From NCBI GenBank assembly GCA_027924645.1, contig BSBN01000297.1, positions 8,184,001 through 8,248,000 of the forward strand: a DNA stretch of 64,000 nucleotides, in the 5' to 3' direction. The position numbers and the translations under genes were made by a program. Position 1 is the first letter of the stretch; every line of letters begins with the position of its first letter. The notes under the pieces are model-generated. The model searched no databases and was not told where the DNA came from. It was given only the letters and a program-made list of their open reading frames with translations. Below, one piece after another: positions 10,566-22,302 of the stretch. Source of the stretch: Cunninghamia lanceolata (Eukaryota > Streptophyta > Pinopsida > Cupressales > Cupressaceae).

Positions 10566-12020
10566 CTAACAAAACATGTAATGTAAACATTACAACATAT
10601 CTTAAAAGTTAAATTCCTATCTAACCATAAGTGACAAGCCCAATTTGAAAACAAAAGTAGGAGAATCCATATAAAATTATTAAATGATTGAGGCTTGCGC
10701 AATAAGGACTTTATTCAAGCATTTTTGAAAATAATCAAATAAACATACATATATAATAGGACAATGTAATACCAAAGACTGAAAAAAATAGAACCATAGC
10801 AGCAATAGGTAAAACAGATGCACACACAAATAAAATGAAAAGCAAATTATTCAACATTACAATCACATTAAAACATAATGAAACAGGAAAGTTCCAAATA
10901 AAGCACAAAATAAGTGGCTCAAGTGCATTAAACCAAGAACTTGGAATAAGTAATCCACAAATCTCAAAAGAAAATTAAGCATAAGTAATAGAATTACTTA
11001 GATTTATTCTATTTTTGACCATTGAGTCCCTTTCATGGTTGGGTATTCTAATGGTTTGTAGCCTTCCTAACCTTGCAAACAATATATAAAGGCTAGCCTA
11101 AACAAAAGAAGATCAAAATCTTCAATGGTAAGAGAATTAATTGTTAAACTTTTTTTTTCTTAAAAAAAATAATAAAGTTATTTTCAATAATGTTAAGAGC
11201 ATATTGTTATTAAGGGTCTATATATTAATAAATATACCTTTATATTTATATAGCTACAATATAAGGTATACAAAACCTTATAATAATATGCTTTTAGCAT
11301 ATTAAATTAATAGCTAATTAATTAATAATTTTATTAATATAGGGAATGCCTCAAGCCCTTCTAAGAGTAAGGATTTGCCTCCTCCTAAGGTAGTAACAAT
11401 TAAGATCCTAGTTGCCAATCCACCTATGTCTCGGCCCATAACTAGGGCCATGCATTGTGGGTCTATGTTTCTTCCCTGGCTATTGAGAAAGATAAAAACA
11501 CTGGTGAACCTATCATGTCCCCTTTTTGAGCTAAGGAAATATTTAATAATTTAACTTAAGTTGTCCAAAAAGTAACTTTATATTATATTCTTAAAAGGCA
11601 ACTTATATTTTATTAATAAAAAGTTGTTTTTTAAAAGAGAGCCTAAAGTTATAACTTGTCGTTAGGATTAGGGTTCAAAAAATTATTGGACTTTCTAGAC
11701 ACTTTTAAAATAAACTTTTGGAGGGAAAAGGGAAAAAAATATAATATTCAATTATATTCCCTCAAGAGCCTATACAAGAGAGAGTTGGGAAAAGAAGAAA
11801 GAATCCCCAATTTTTATTATCAAAACTGCAATTTCTCAGGATCAAACGTGTTCATCTTTATTGCCTAAGGACAAAAACTCTTTTTGGCAAAATGGATTCG
11901 AGGATGAAAACCCTCCTATTCATCTAAATAATTCCATCCAAGGATTACCTGTGTGCTGCAAGAATTCGATTTGGGGGATGAAAACCCTCATCTCCATTAG
12001 AGTGACCATTTAAGGATCAC
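10566..12020. other. Intronic AT-rich sequence with an LTR fragment
   Basis: No exon was recognised. From about 11511 (tatcatgtcccctttttgag) the sequence looks like another member of the ATGTCCCC LTR group, running to about 12020. Two phrases near 11900 and 11970 (gatgaaaaccctc) are repeated. A 70-codon plus-strand frame at 11656-11868 has no family features. Confidence 0.45.
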
Positions 12021-12197
12021 CTGTCATGTCCCCTCCATGACAAGAAATTAATATTATTAATAAAAAGTGTTTTTTAACACTATATTACTAAAATAATAAT
12101 TTATAATAATAATATTAATATTAATTCTTTTAATAATACTAATAATAATATTACTTTTGTTTGAGGCCAACTCACTTTCAAGTTTGGCGCCGACTTG
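12021..12197 (+). mobile_element. Left part of an older LTR split by the 12198 element
   Basis: Starts tgtcatgtcccctccatgac, the start pattern of this LTR group. It is AT-rich and is cut at ACTTG (12193-12197), the target site of the next element. Its continuation should begin at 23976. Confidence 0.55.
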
Positions 12198-13866
12198 TGT
12201 AATGTCCCCTTCTTAGCCCGTGCAGATAGATGGAGAGTTAGTCTATTATTGAGTTCCTGTAGACTAACCGGTCTGGTTAGGGAACCACTGTTGGCGTTGA
12301 CTTGGATGGGTTTGTCAGTATTTGAGTGGATGTTGGCATGGTTTTGGTGTGATCTTCAATTTGGCACTCTCTGTGGTGGTTTTGGTTGCTTAGGCCCGAA
12401 CTTGCTATTTTTGGCAAATTAGGGTTTCTGTCTGTTTCGGGATTTTCCGGGTTGGAGATGAAGCGTCTTCGCAAGACCTTTCCAATGGTCTATAGATCAC
12501 TGGATTCCGAGATCATTTGGGCCTCCATTTTAAAGTCCGTAAATAATTAATGTTTATTTAATATTGGACTTTGGGTTATAATGGTTAAGTGCCAAAAATG
12601 AAATATTAATAAGTCACTATAGTCATAGTGTTGGAGCACCTAGCACTTTACGGTTGGTTTCGAGAAGGCTAAGGGTAATGGTCGAAATGTAAATTAAATT
12701 AAATATTTAATTTACACTAGTTGATAGCTTAAGTTAGTTATATTATAAAAGTGACTTAAATGAAGACTTAAATTATGACTTAAGTTATGTGCTAGTAGGT
12801 GTACACTTCATGTGGAGACATGGAGGTTAAAAATAAAACAAATAAAATATTAAAATACCCTCTTCTTGGGTGTTGGAAGCCAAGGGATTATAAAAAGGCA
12901 TTTGTGAGCTCATTTTGAGGATTATGCATTTGGAAAATTTGATATTGGTGTGCAAACTTTGAAGCTTGGCTTTGGAGGTTGAACAAGGGTTTTGCAGAGA
13001 CGAAAACCTCTGTAAGATCACTCTCTTCGTGCTTGAGATAGCATTAGGAGGGTTGCTGAAGGCTTCATACGGAGGCTGCGCTTGTGCTTTCAATTGATAG
13101 TTTCATGAGGGTTTTACACAGTTTTACATGCAAATTCTATGAAGAATATTGGTGAATAAATTGCACATTTCAAGAAGGATTTCGTGGTGTTTTTTGGGAC
13201 TGTTATTGCACTCCTTGCTGGCCGTACATCCCTAAACTAGGTCATACAGCTTATAGCAAAAGAACAGAGGGTTCTTGATGGTTTTTGCGCATAACCTTGG
13301 ACGTTGGGATCATCATAATAGCTGCAGATAAAAATCAGAGATTACTGTGACAGATTGAGGGCATTTGAGAGGTCATCTTTGCTGATATCACTAGTTCCAA
13401 GCCGTACAACAGCTGCCATGGATGTGGACTTGCTTGAGGATGGACGCTTATCTCTTGGGCTCAATTACTGATGTAATTTGGTTGCCTAGGGTCTTGCAAT
13501 ATAATGATATTCATTACTTATCGAAGAACAATTGTTGTTTGGCGTCTGGAGTCATTTTCTAAGTGTTCATAGTGCTGGTCCATGTACAACAGTCTTATGA
13601 AGTTGAGAAACATGAAATGGGTATGCATCAATAATTCATTTTACATGATTCTATGATCTGGGTCTTTGTTAGTTTGTGCATTAGGGTTATAGTTTTTCTG
13701 GGTTTTAAATGCATGTTATATATGTTTCAAAGTATTTGCAAAAAACATTACATGCAAAACACAAAACCCTTCTGCAACTTCTATCTAGTTCTGAAAGACC
13801 ACAGTAATAATAAAAATAACACAAATAAGAAATAAAAAAATTTACAAACAAGGGCAGCTCATGACA
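12198..13866 (+). repeat. 5' LTR of the 12198-23970 element
   Basis: 1669 bp, TG...CA termini. A TATA box (tataaaaagg) starts at 12889. It matches 22303-23970 along its whole length with scattered substitutions and a few small indels, most of them in the first 900 bases. Confidence 0.92.
12889..12898 (+). promoter_or_regulatory. TATA box in the 5' LTR
   Basis: tataaaaagg, conserved at 22993 in the 3' LTR. It would mark the U3 promoter, with R starting about 30 bases downstream. Confidence 0.6.
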
Positions 13867-13867
13867 G

Positions 13868-13880
13868 TGGTATTAGAGCT
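13868..13880 (+). other. Primer-binding site
   Basis: tggtattagagct begins two bases after the LTR end. It differs by one base from the widespread plant site complementary to initiator methionine tRNA (tggtatcagagc). Confidence 0.8.
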
Positions 13881-13917
13881 CAACTTTTCCTACCATCTAG
13901 TGGGTTAATGAACTTCC

Positions 13918-14307
13918 ATGAGCATTAGTGACAGAGAAAGAAGATATCAAGAAAGACAGAGAAAAAGGGAAGAAGAATTTTGGGAACATTGGCCTTCTGA
14001 TACAGACGAACAACAATCAGCACACTCAAGAAATATGGGTGACAGAGATAATAGAGATCCAAAACCAGATCGTACAGCACTTCTTTTGGATGCCTTGGTT
14101 AGAAGTCAGGAACAAACAAATCAGCGCATGGCTCAGTTGGCTGATGCGATTGCTTTGATGGCAGCCAATAACAGGGTTGATGAGTGTTGGTTCCCAAAAT
14201 TGCAGATTACAAACCCTAAGAGGATGTCAGGCTCTATGGTCAGTTTGCAATGTTTTGGCCAACGAAACGGAGCAACCCTATGTGGTTTTCGACTCCCTAC
14301 TCTTTAG
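13918..14307 (+). pseudogene. Gag N-terminal fragment
   Basis: This 129-codon frame starts shortly after the primer-binding site, as gag does. It has a charged start (DRERRYQERQRKREEEFWEHW), then LLLDALVRSQEQTNQRMAQL, the amphipathic helix found near the start of many plant Ty3-type gag proteins. It ends abruptly at 14307. A possible continuation appears only near 18906, where TIEDSYRRAAVARPL resembles the gag phrase T(V/L)E(D/E)AY.LA. The 4.6 kb between may be an insertion into gag or a replacement of its core. The gag identity rests on position and general character. Confidence 0.55.
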
Positions 14308-15677
14308 GCTCTGTTGGACCTAGGCGGGTGTACGTTCATAATTAATGCAGATTTAAAGGTTGTGTGACTTCTTTAACTTTAGGGATCTATCCACACTAGC
14401 ATGTAAATGTGAAATAGATGCAAACTGAACAATTACTCCTACTCCTAATGTTCGAATTTTTAATATGTGAATAAAGTTTAAATGAAGTATTGTTTTATAA
14501 TGAATATGACCAGTGCTTTTTGGGCAACAGAGTCAAGATATATATGATAGATGTGTCCTCCCTCTTGGCTTAACTCGAATTATTTGGCACTTTTCAAATG
14601 TTTATACATTGTGTAAACGTGCAAGGTTGTTAGTTACCAGGCTCTTCTTACAAATCCCAATGATATTTTCCCAGATTACTGTGATCAATTGAAAGAATTT
14701 AATCCTTCCTTGAAGGAGCCAGTCAGATTAATCACACAAGAATAGCAAATGTGCCTTGATAAATTAAGTATATCCTTGATTTATTCAATTTAAATAACAA
14801 AGGAAATCCACTCTAGAGATAGCACAGATAACATATATGAATAAATATCAACAAATAATTGAACACCAAAATGGTGGACACCAGATTATAATATTCTTCT
14901 CCGTTAAATTGCTTCAAAAGATTTTGTAGTTTGTATCGGAAGCCTTCATTCACTGGTATATTCTACCTAATCTCTAATTCCTACTGCTGATGTTTGATCT
15001 TTGATTTTCATCTATTATTTATACATTATATTTCCAAGGGTTATGACCCTTCACATATCCGCCCAATGCAACTTTATGTTAATTATCTTCGGCAAATTAA
15101 AATATTTTTATTTTAATCTTCTTTATCTTGGCATCCCGTGAAAATCAATTTTAATGATTATCATTATTCTTCCTTTGCTGGAGATTTTCACTTCACCTTT
15201 ACCTGTATGCATTTTCACTATGCTCCTCGAGTAAAATAATTACCCACTCCTAAATGTCCTCCGTGAAAATATTTTATTGCACTTCACCATTAGTGAAATT
15301 TATTTTCCCCCAAGATAATTTTTTGTGGTGACTTTAATATATTTTGCCTAAAAAGTGTTTGCCACATTTTAGTGCAATAAAATTTGTTTTTTATCATTGC
15401 ACGGATATTCATCTCTCGCTTCTTCGAAAAAATAATCAGTCCGATACTTATTTCTCCCTCAGATGAAATTCTTAGTATGCTTCTTCCTTGTTATCGAAGG
15501 GACTTTAAAATTAATCACTCCGAAATGCCACAGTCACTTTGATGATATTTATTGCTTTATCGGGGTTTCGAAGGGACTTCAAATAGGCTCTCTCTGATAT
15601 ACAAAGTCTCTCCGATCTTTATTTTGTATACTTTATACCTTTTAATCTCGGCATGTAAAAAGTCTTCAGGACACACC

Positions 15678-16131
15678 TCATCGGCATATCGGGGGGACTT
15701 GGAAATCACTCACTCCGATATGGAGAGTCTCTTCGATAAACCGTTTCTTTGTAATATTCCGCATATCTTGCTGCATACCGTCAAAGTAATTGCAATATCT
15801 GTTGAGCGCCAATACATCTCCTCGAGGCCTTTTCCAAACTGTTTGCGTTTCTTGTCTATACTTCCCTCTTTTTTCAGGCCCGTCCACCAAAGTATTTTGA
15901 GCTATAATATCTGATGAAAATCCCCCTTTTCATCACGTTTTGATGGATGTTCATACCCTTTTCCAGAGTGCCATTAGGGCACAAGCGAGGAAGATGTTGG
16001 CCTTGGATCACATTTCTTTGGGGCATTCTACCAAATAGTTCACATATTTTCTTAAACTTCCAAATCTCACATTCATGGCAGACTGCAACTCCGATTAGGG
16101 CAAAATTGGCAATGAAAATGGGGTTGTACAT
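15678..16131 (-). pseudogene. Probable pentatricopeptide-repeat (PPR) gene fragment
   Basis: The 15874-16131 frame contains NFALIGVAVCHECEIWKFKK followed by ICELFGRMPQRNVI. This follows the PPR spacing seen in plant PLS-type proteins (ALIDMYAKCG..E.A..LFD.MPQRNV), then LEKGMNIHQNVMKRG. The frame ends near 15874, and related sequence seems to continue in other frames to about 15680. Several conserved positions are lost (MYAKCG became VAVCHE), so it is a decayed fragment. PPR proteins act on organelle RNA; this fragment should not. The assignment is from motif shape only. Confidence 0.5.
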
Positions 16132-16253
16132 AATCTAGAAGTTTTGCTGCTTGCTCAAGTGTCTTGTAGGCATAAAATGAACAATTATTTTCATCATTGA
16201 AAAATCTTTTATCTATATCCGGCTTCTCTCTGTATCCTTGATTCTCAATTGTT

Positions 16254-16772
16254 TTAAATAGGCATGCCCTTCAAATTTCCAGAAATAATCTTATTCCTAA
16301 CATTTTCGGCTTCCAAATTAAGTTGCCCAGCTTGTAGCCCGACAGTAATTACCACTGATGCACCAGGTTGCAAAGGAAGTGTTGATTGTATGATGTTATG
16401 TCCAATAGATATTACATTCTCTTGTTGTTTCCCAGAAAGTGAAAGATTTGCCTCCACAGTGACAGAACCAATATTCGCAAGACCTATCTGAATATCTCGG
16501 ATTTCCCCTTCATATAGAACTGTTGAGACGTCTCCTCCAACCACATGAGGAATCAAGAGAGACAAGGATGGAACTACTGTTATGCTTTTCAATTCAATGG
16601 TCCGATTATAATAAAGATTTATGTCGCCCGGTATGGTTGCCACCATAGGAATAGGAGGGTTTGAGTACATTGGCCGATTAACAAGTTTCAATTGACTTTC
16701 AGCTCTTTTTGTCACATGCTCACTTTTACGTATAATGCTAAGAGCCCCTATATGCTCTCCATATATCCCCAT
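16254..16772 (-). pseudogene. TRS120 (TRAPPII subunit) gene fragment
   Basis: The 172-codon frame includes [20 protein letters not shown], then [19 protein letters not shown] and [16 protein letters not shown]. These match the C-terminal beta-rich region of plant TRS120/TRAPPC9, a subunit of the TRAPPII complex that serves Golgi and cell-plate vesicle traffic. The parent protein is over 1,000 residues, so only about a seventh is present. There is no exon-intron signal inside the piece. It lies in antisense inside the LTR element and directly beside the clathrin fragment in the same direction, separated by about 150 bp of unrecognised coding-like sequence. Identification is from remembered family motifs. 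Confidence 0.72.
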
Positions 16773-16924
16773 ATTTTAGCACAACTCTGAATAACAAGAC
16801 ATTTACCACCATTTGAAACGAACCGAATATGCATCTGCATCCAAGCTTCCACTGGCAAATCCCCGATAGGCACTATCAAAAAGAATGGCAGATCTTTATT
16901 TCTAATTAATTCACAGATCCCATC

Positions 16925-17165
16925 CACTGTTGCTCCTCATCACAAACACGAATAATTCTGGGTATACTGAGTTGTGTCTGAAAATAATTTGATATGTTCC
17001 ATAAGCTTATCCGGGCGATATCTAGCATAGAGGATGCTTAGCTCTATAAAGATGCCCATATGTGCACACTCCAATCTCAAGCCACTTTCAATAAGAGATA
17101 TGAGTTCATCAAAGCGACCTTTGTTTCGATAATAATTGACCCCTTCCAAGTTATCAATTACCCAT
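16925..17165 (-). pseudogene. Clathrin heavy-chain gene fragment, frameshifted
   Basis: On the minus strand the piece reads [20 protein letters not shown], then [16 protein letters not shown] and [18 protein letters not shown]. These match the leg repeats of plant clathrin heavy chain (..[43 protein letters not shown]). A frameshift follows; in the next frame [14 protein letters not shown] continues the family sequence. About 80 codons of a protein of some 1,700 residues are present. Clathrin heavy chain forms the triskelion coat of transport vesicles; this remnant is dead. The match ends at 16925, where unrelated coding-like sequence is joined without a gap. Confidence 0.82.
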
Positions 17166-17298
17166 CATTAATACTTGAGTGGCATCAGTTAAGGCAGCGG
17201 TCATTTGTTTGCATTAGCAAGCTGCTTACTGTCCTTGAGGATATGATAGTATGTTTTCATTAGCAGGCAATGTTCTCCTTTTCCCTACAAGGCAAAGA

Positions 17299-17661
17299 TC
17301 AACACAAAATCTTAACTATATCCTTAGACTCCAACTTTAGGTCTCTCGGGCTATAGTTGATCTCTCCACCCTCTGAAAGCTGTCTAAGTTTTGTGCATTT
17401 TAAATCAGTCAAAGGCACATTATTCATGAGATCATTTAGCCAACCAAGGTAATGAGTATTAGATGCACTGCTCCAGTGCTCTGCATAAGTTTCATCAAAA
17501 CTTAGGGGATCATTCTTTTGTGAGACTGAGTCTTTAGGAGTGATCACATGGAAACTTCTGTGTTGGGATTTAGAAGAGGGACTTTTCATTTCTACACCCT
17601 TTATGACATGCTTTTCTACCATTACTTCTTCAATGCATATTTCCTTTTGAACATAAACCAA
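17299..17661 (-). other. 120-codon antisense frame, unrecognised
   Basis: The frame holds DETYAEHWSSASNTHYLGWL and NDLMNNVPLTDLKCTKLRQL. Its composition is ordinary for a soluble protein, and it lies in the same direction as the clathrin and TRS120 pieces. I do not recognise the family. It may be a further captured host exon. Confidence 0.3.
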
Positions 17662-18905
17662 ACTGTATAAGTTCCAAAAGATTGAGTAATAGTTGGAAGC
17701 ACTTCTTCTGACTTTCCCTATTCACTTTGCAAATCCCTCTCAACTATGGCTGGTTTTTTCAATTGAAACAAGGCTATCTTCAACTTAGTAGCAATTTTTG
17801 AGCAAGTTGGAGAACTAGGTCTTGACCCCATTAACATTACCCCACTGTAGAGATCCTTCCCCATCACCAACCTCATGCTTTCTAATCATGTTTAAACTTG
17901 GATGAACTTAGAATGGAAGCAACCGGCCTTTATAGATCAAATTCTCTTATAACTTCATGATTGTGTGAGGTATGCCGGGTCACCTTCTGGGCCTAGCTAA
18001 AAAAAAATTCGTTTTGAAACAAATTTTTATCCTGAATTGACCTGAAACAGCTTCAATATGCTCCTGAAGTGAAAAATTGAAGTGGGTTGTCACTAGAATT
18101 TGCTTTCTGACATATTTATACAGTGACCAAAACAAGTCAAGTAGCCTCCAAAATCGCCCTAGAAAACTAGTCAAACCATCTCCTGGACTCATGAAAATGC
18201 ACAGGCATGTAGACATTTGATCCAACAATTCATTGCAACAAACAGTTTGGCAAGACCCATCCCGATGTGAAAAATATTCAATGCCGAAGTAGCTCACTCA
18301 GCCTTTTTTGAAACTACACCTGTGAAAACTAATTAAGGCTCACCAAGTCACCATTTTGAAAAAATATCAAATCTCTTCCTGGGGGGCTGCCACTTGGGGG
18401 ATTAGTTTATTTAAGCTCCATGAGCATGTATGCATAAGGGTTTTTCACCAATCCACTTCATTCATGAAATATTAAAGACCAAAGTTGACCCCCTTGAAAC
18501 TTTCTGGAGGTGCAGACAGCAAAACAGTGAGAATTCCATTTGCTTTTGGTTTTGAAACAATAGTAAATGAGATGCTGGGGTTTTAAAAATTGGCATGAAA
18601 GTACATTAACATGGGTCAAATCTGGGACACCAATTAGTTTGCCATGAAAATCATCCAGTTGCTAGATATTGGCTTCCAAAGTTGACCTCCTGGGCAGATT
18701 TAACACTGTGCAAACAACAAAACTTTCCAAAACTCTTCAACTTGGCACTTCGAATCCTTCTCAAATCAGATCATGGGGAGCTGAAATCAGGTGGACACAG
18801 TTACATATGCTAGATGAACATATTTGCAAAGTGGTTTGGCATAAGAGTGAATAGGCCTCAAGTTATAGTCCACCAATGTAGGCTCCTGGGACAGCTCTTA
18901 CAACT

Positions 18906-21265
18906 ATAGAAGACTCGTATCGACGGGCAGCAGTAGCGAGACCTCTTATGTCGGTTTTCCCACCCAGAGTTGAACCACAAGCAGGGAATGACTTACACTA
19001 CTTGAAATGCAAGATCAATTCCGACAGGATTCGGCAAATGCAGGTCTTGATTTTCAGCGTGACATCTTTACGTGACTATATGGATGTTAGGATGAGGCAT
19101 ATGCCCAACAGAGGCAACAGAGAGCTTGTCTTGGAGCATGAGGAATATGTTACAGAGCTTCAAGATGATTCTATGATTATGCATGCAGCTACTAAGGATG
19201 AAGATGTGTGCAACAAAAGTGACAAAACTGCAGCCTTAGATACACATTTAGAGCTTCCCAATGAAGGTGATAACACTAGTGAAAGTGTTGGGATAGTTGA
19301 GATCATTGATATACCTTCAGATGATGGGCTTGTTGAAGGCAAAGAGGATGAGGTTTTCAAGACAGCTAACAATGATGATTCCTTAACTTATTTCAATGAT
19401 GATTACACAGGTGGTTGCTGGTTTGACTTTCAAACCACGCCAACGGAGAGGTATGACTATGTTGATGACAGTACTAGGGAGTTGGAGAGTGATTTATTAA
19501 CAAAGGCAACCGTTCATGAGCAACATATTCTGTCTGAACAAAGTAATCAACCTTTTAGCACTTGGGATCCAAGGGTGTTGGCACCAAAGTATGACAAGGG
19601 TCCTGTTTGGGATGAATTTCCTTTTGCATGTAGTGTTGTTCTATCTTCATTCCCACAGCATGAAAACAAATCTGATTTCACATTGCATGTAGCTGATCTT
19701 GAGCAGAGTCCTAGTGACCTTGTTGATTTGGATCCACCGCTCACTGTTGAAGATGATAAGGAAGAGGCACAAGTGATTTGGGACAGCCTTGGAGTCATTG
19801 ATGACCGGTATGAAGGTTCTGATTTTAGTATTCATCATAGCAGCAGTTCATTTTCTTTGCATGAATATGATTGCAACAAAAAATTTGTGGTGATTGTTGA
19901 TAACCCATTATTTGAGATGGTTGTTGATATGACTTATGACAATCCACTCTTTGAGTTAGATGATGGAGCTATTTCCGGCTGTAGTATTGCAATTGGGAAA
20001 AATAACAAGGTATGGGATCCGGGAGAAGATTCAGAACATGAGTTGGAGTGTGGTACTCAACTTGGTTTTGATTCAGGTTCACGTTATGAGGAGTTTGGGT
20101 ACCCTCCTAGGAGACCACCGGATATGAAATGCGCAAATGAGGGGACAGATGAAGTTGGCATTTGTGAGGATATGACACGCGGAGGCATCATCATTCCTTG
20201 CTACATGAGGAATTGGAAAGTATCTTGGGCATCATCATTCCTTGCTACATGAGGAATTGGAAAGTATCTTGGGTATGCAAATTGATGATTTTAGTTGAGA
20301 ATCATTTCCTTATTGGTATTCATTATGAGTTGTTTCATTCTTGCGTGAGGTTTGGTCTTGAGTTTTGGAGGCCAACAAGTGTGACATTTCATACCTTAAC
20401 TGAGTTGATGAGTAGTATTGCATGCCTTTCATATGTAGTTGGAGATGCATTCCCTTCATGGCATGTATTGATCCTTGGAGATTATTCTTGGTTGGGTATC
20501 TATGCTTGGGATTCTCAACAAGAATTGACAAAGATTATTGGGAGTCATAAGAGTAACCTTTGGAGTGATAAGGATCAAAATTTCAGACTTAAAGGTGCTG
20601 TTATTTTCCTTACCAGCCACTATGTGATTCCATTGCTTCATCTACAAGTAGTTTGGAGAAATATTTTAAGTGAGGATTGGAGCATTGAACGAATGATCAC
20701 TCTTGGGAATGTGACTTGGCAAAGAATGAATCAAAATTTCAGTTTGGAGATTGCTGATTGGTTGCAGGTCAGCCACTTTTCATCATGGTTTGCTCTCATT
20801 CAGGGAAGTCGGCATACTATTCTTTGTCAAGGTAGTGAGGATTCTCGGTTGGTGATTGCTTGGAGATGTTTCCCAAGCACTTCTGAGTTGTTTTGGCACA
20901 ACACAATGCCTTTCACGCATGCTCATACTTGGGATATCCGTGGGTGCTGCTGTTGTCCATGGTGTAGAGCACTGAAATCAGAGATAAAATCAGATTGTAC
21001 CTCTCTGATTTCAGTTTTGGACAGCAGTCATTATAGTTTACTTCAGATCTTCCTAACTCAGAGAGTTCATCTTATGAGGATTTGTGATGTAAACTTTGAT
21101 AGTTTACTCTCAGTATGGGTTCAGGACAGCATGTTTTCGCATGCTATGCTTCATCTTTCAGAGGCTCTTGGAGTTGTAACAGTGAGTGTTGGCACTGCTG
21201 TCCACTTTCCGATCAGCACACACATGACTTCAGCTCTTGACCCGCAACTGGAGATGACTCTATAA
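18906..21265 (+). pseudogene. Long acidic frame of unknown function, interrupted once
   Basis: The frame is open from 18906 or earlier (first ATG 18948) to 20252 and again from 20198 to 21265. The two parts join if one copy of a 44-bp tandem duplication (20184-20227, 20228-20271) is ignored, giving an ancestral protein of roughly 780 residues. The first half is very acidic, with paired phrases VVIVDNPLFEMVVDM and YDNPLFELDDG and a block YDKGPVWDEFPF that recalls the linker after the protease in some plant retroelements. The second half is rich in W, H and C (CCCCPWC). No reverse transcriptase, RNase H, integrase or CCHC motif is visible. The opening residues TIEDSYRRAAVARPL look gag-like. Function is unknown. 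Confidence 0.6.
20184..20271 (+). repeat. 44-bp perfect tandem duplication
   Basis: Two adjacent identical 44-base units, each starting ggcatcatcattccttgcta. Because 44 is not a multiple of three, the second unit shifts the long frame; both units encode the same residues (IIIPCYMRNWKVSW) in different frames. Confidence 0.93.
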
Positions 21266-21288
21266 CTACTTCCATACTCATCTCTCCT

Positions 21289-22193
21289 ATGTTTTCAGTA
21301 GGATTTCAGAATGATTATCGTTGCCCTTACATTTCCACATTGGTTATAGTGCTATTCTTTTATGAGAAGATTGGTTTCGAGCTTTGGCATGCTTTAGGGC
21401 AGATGGTTATGGGAGTTATTCCGGATACGGTTCCTCTATTTATTACTTCCACCTTGGTAAGTGACAGGTACTGCAGATGCTTTATGAGGATAGTGTGCAT
21501 ATCGTCAAATGATGCCTTGTTGATTGTAGTGGTTTGGGTGTGTTGGTGTGTTCGGAACCTTCCTTTTGACACTTGGAGACTAAGTGTCGATAATATGAGT
21601 ACAACTAATGACAGTAGAGGCATTCCCTGGTTAGCAGATTTCAGAGTTGTGACAGTGATTGGTCTACTTCTTCTTTGGGGGAGTTTGGTTTTTGGGTTGA
21701 GCAGACTATTCTTCCTGTTGCCCAGGATCATGTTTGATACATGGATGGCAATCATGTACTTTATTGGGATGCCTCAGTAGGAGATGTCTCATAGTATGGG
21801 TTTCATCCCTTACCAGTGTTCCAGTTTGGGTCTGGAGATGATTACTTCTGGGAGTCCCAGGAGAGGAGAGTGTTGTTGTGGCACGACGGGTTTATAGTTT
21901 ATATCAGAGTGGTGCAGCGACAATGTGGTGGTTTTTTCACGAGATTGACTTGGAACCCAGGGATCACTTGGGTTTGCAGTCCAGCAGCTGTTGAGAATGA
22001 GAGAGTTGATACTGACTCTCTTGAGCGTATTCTTACAATGTTACAGTTGGGTTTTTCCGAAGACCAATTCCCTAAGGAGCTGACTGAGTTGATGCAATAT
22101 CTAAATTGCTCCTCACAAAAGGTTTTCAGGAGGTCTCTCGTATTGGTACCTTGCAAGACAGTGTCTTCAATAGATGGTACTATAGATCTCTAA
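21289..22193 (+). pseudogene. Two further frames downstream, possible membrane protein
   Basis: Frames 21289-21780 (163 codons) and 21816-22193 (125 codons) follow the long frame within 40 bases of each other. The first has three hydrophobic stretches (STLVIVLFFYEKIG, ALLIVVVWVCWCV and VTVIGLLLLWGSLVFGL) that could cross a membrane. The second is mixed and ends about 110 bp before the 3' LTR. The position between the main frame and the 3' LTR is where some plant Ty3 elements carry an extra env-like frame. No family signature supports that here. Confidence 0.35.
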
Positions 22194-22302
22194 GGTTGAC
22201 TTGGGACCCTGGGATTGTTCTTGATTCGAGTTTGGATCAGTCTATTGAATGGACGTTGTATTGACATTGCTTGACGACAAGCAATCTTTGGGAAGGGCGG
22301 AC

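Larger units (their letters stand above)
14310..18890. mobile_element. 4.6-kb segment carrying antisense host-gene fragments
   Basis: This block separates the gag start from the gag-like phrase near 18906. All recognisable protein homology in it is on the minus strand and from host genes: probable PPR (15678-16131), TRS120 (16254-16772) and clathrin heavy chain (16925-17165). The first 1.3 kb (14310-15650) is AT-rich with no frame. The last 1.2 kb (17700-18890) has no recognised content. The carrier could be a Helitron, a Pack-type DNA transposon, or captured cDNA; no terminal repeats or target duplication could be identified by eye. Confidence 0.5.
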
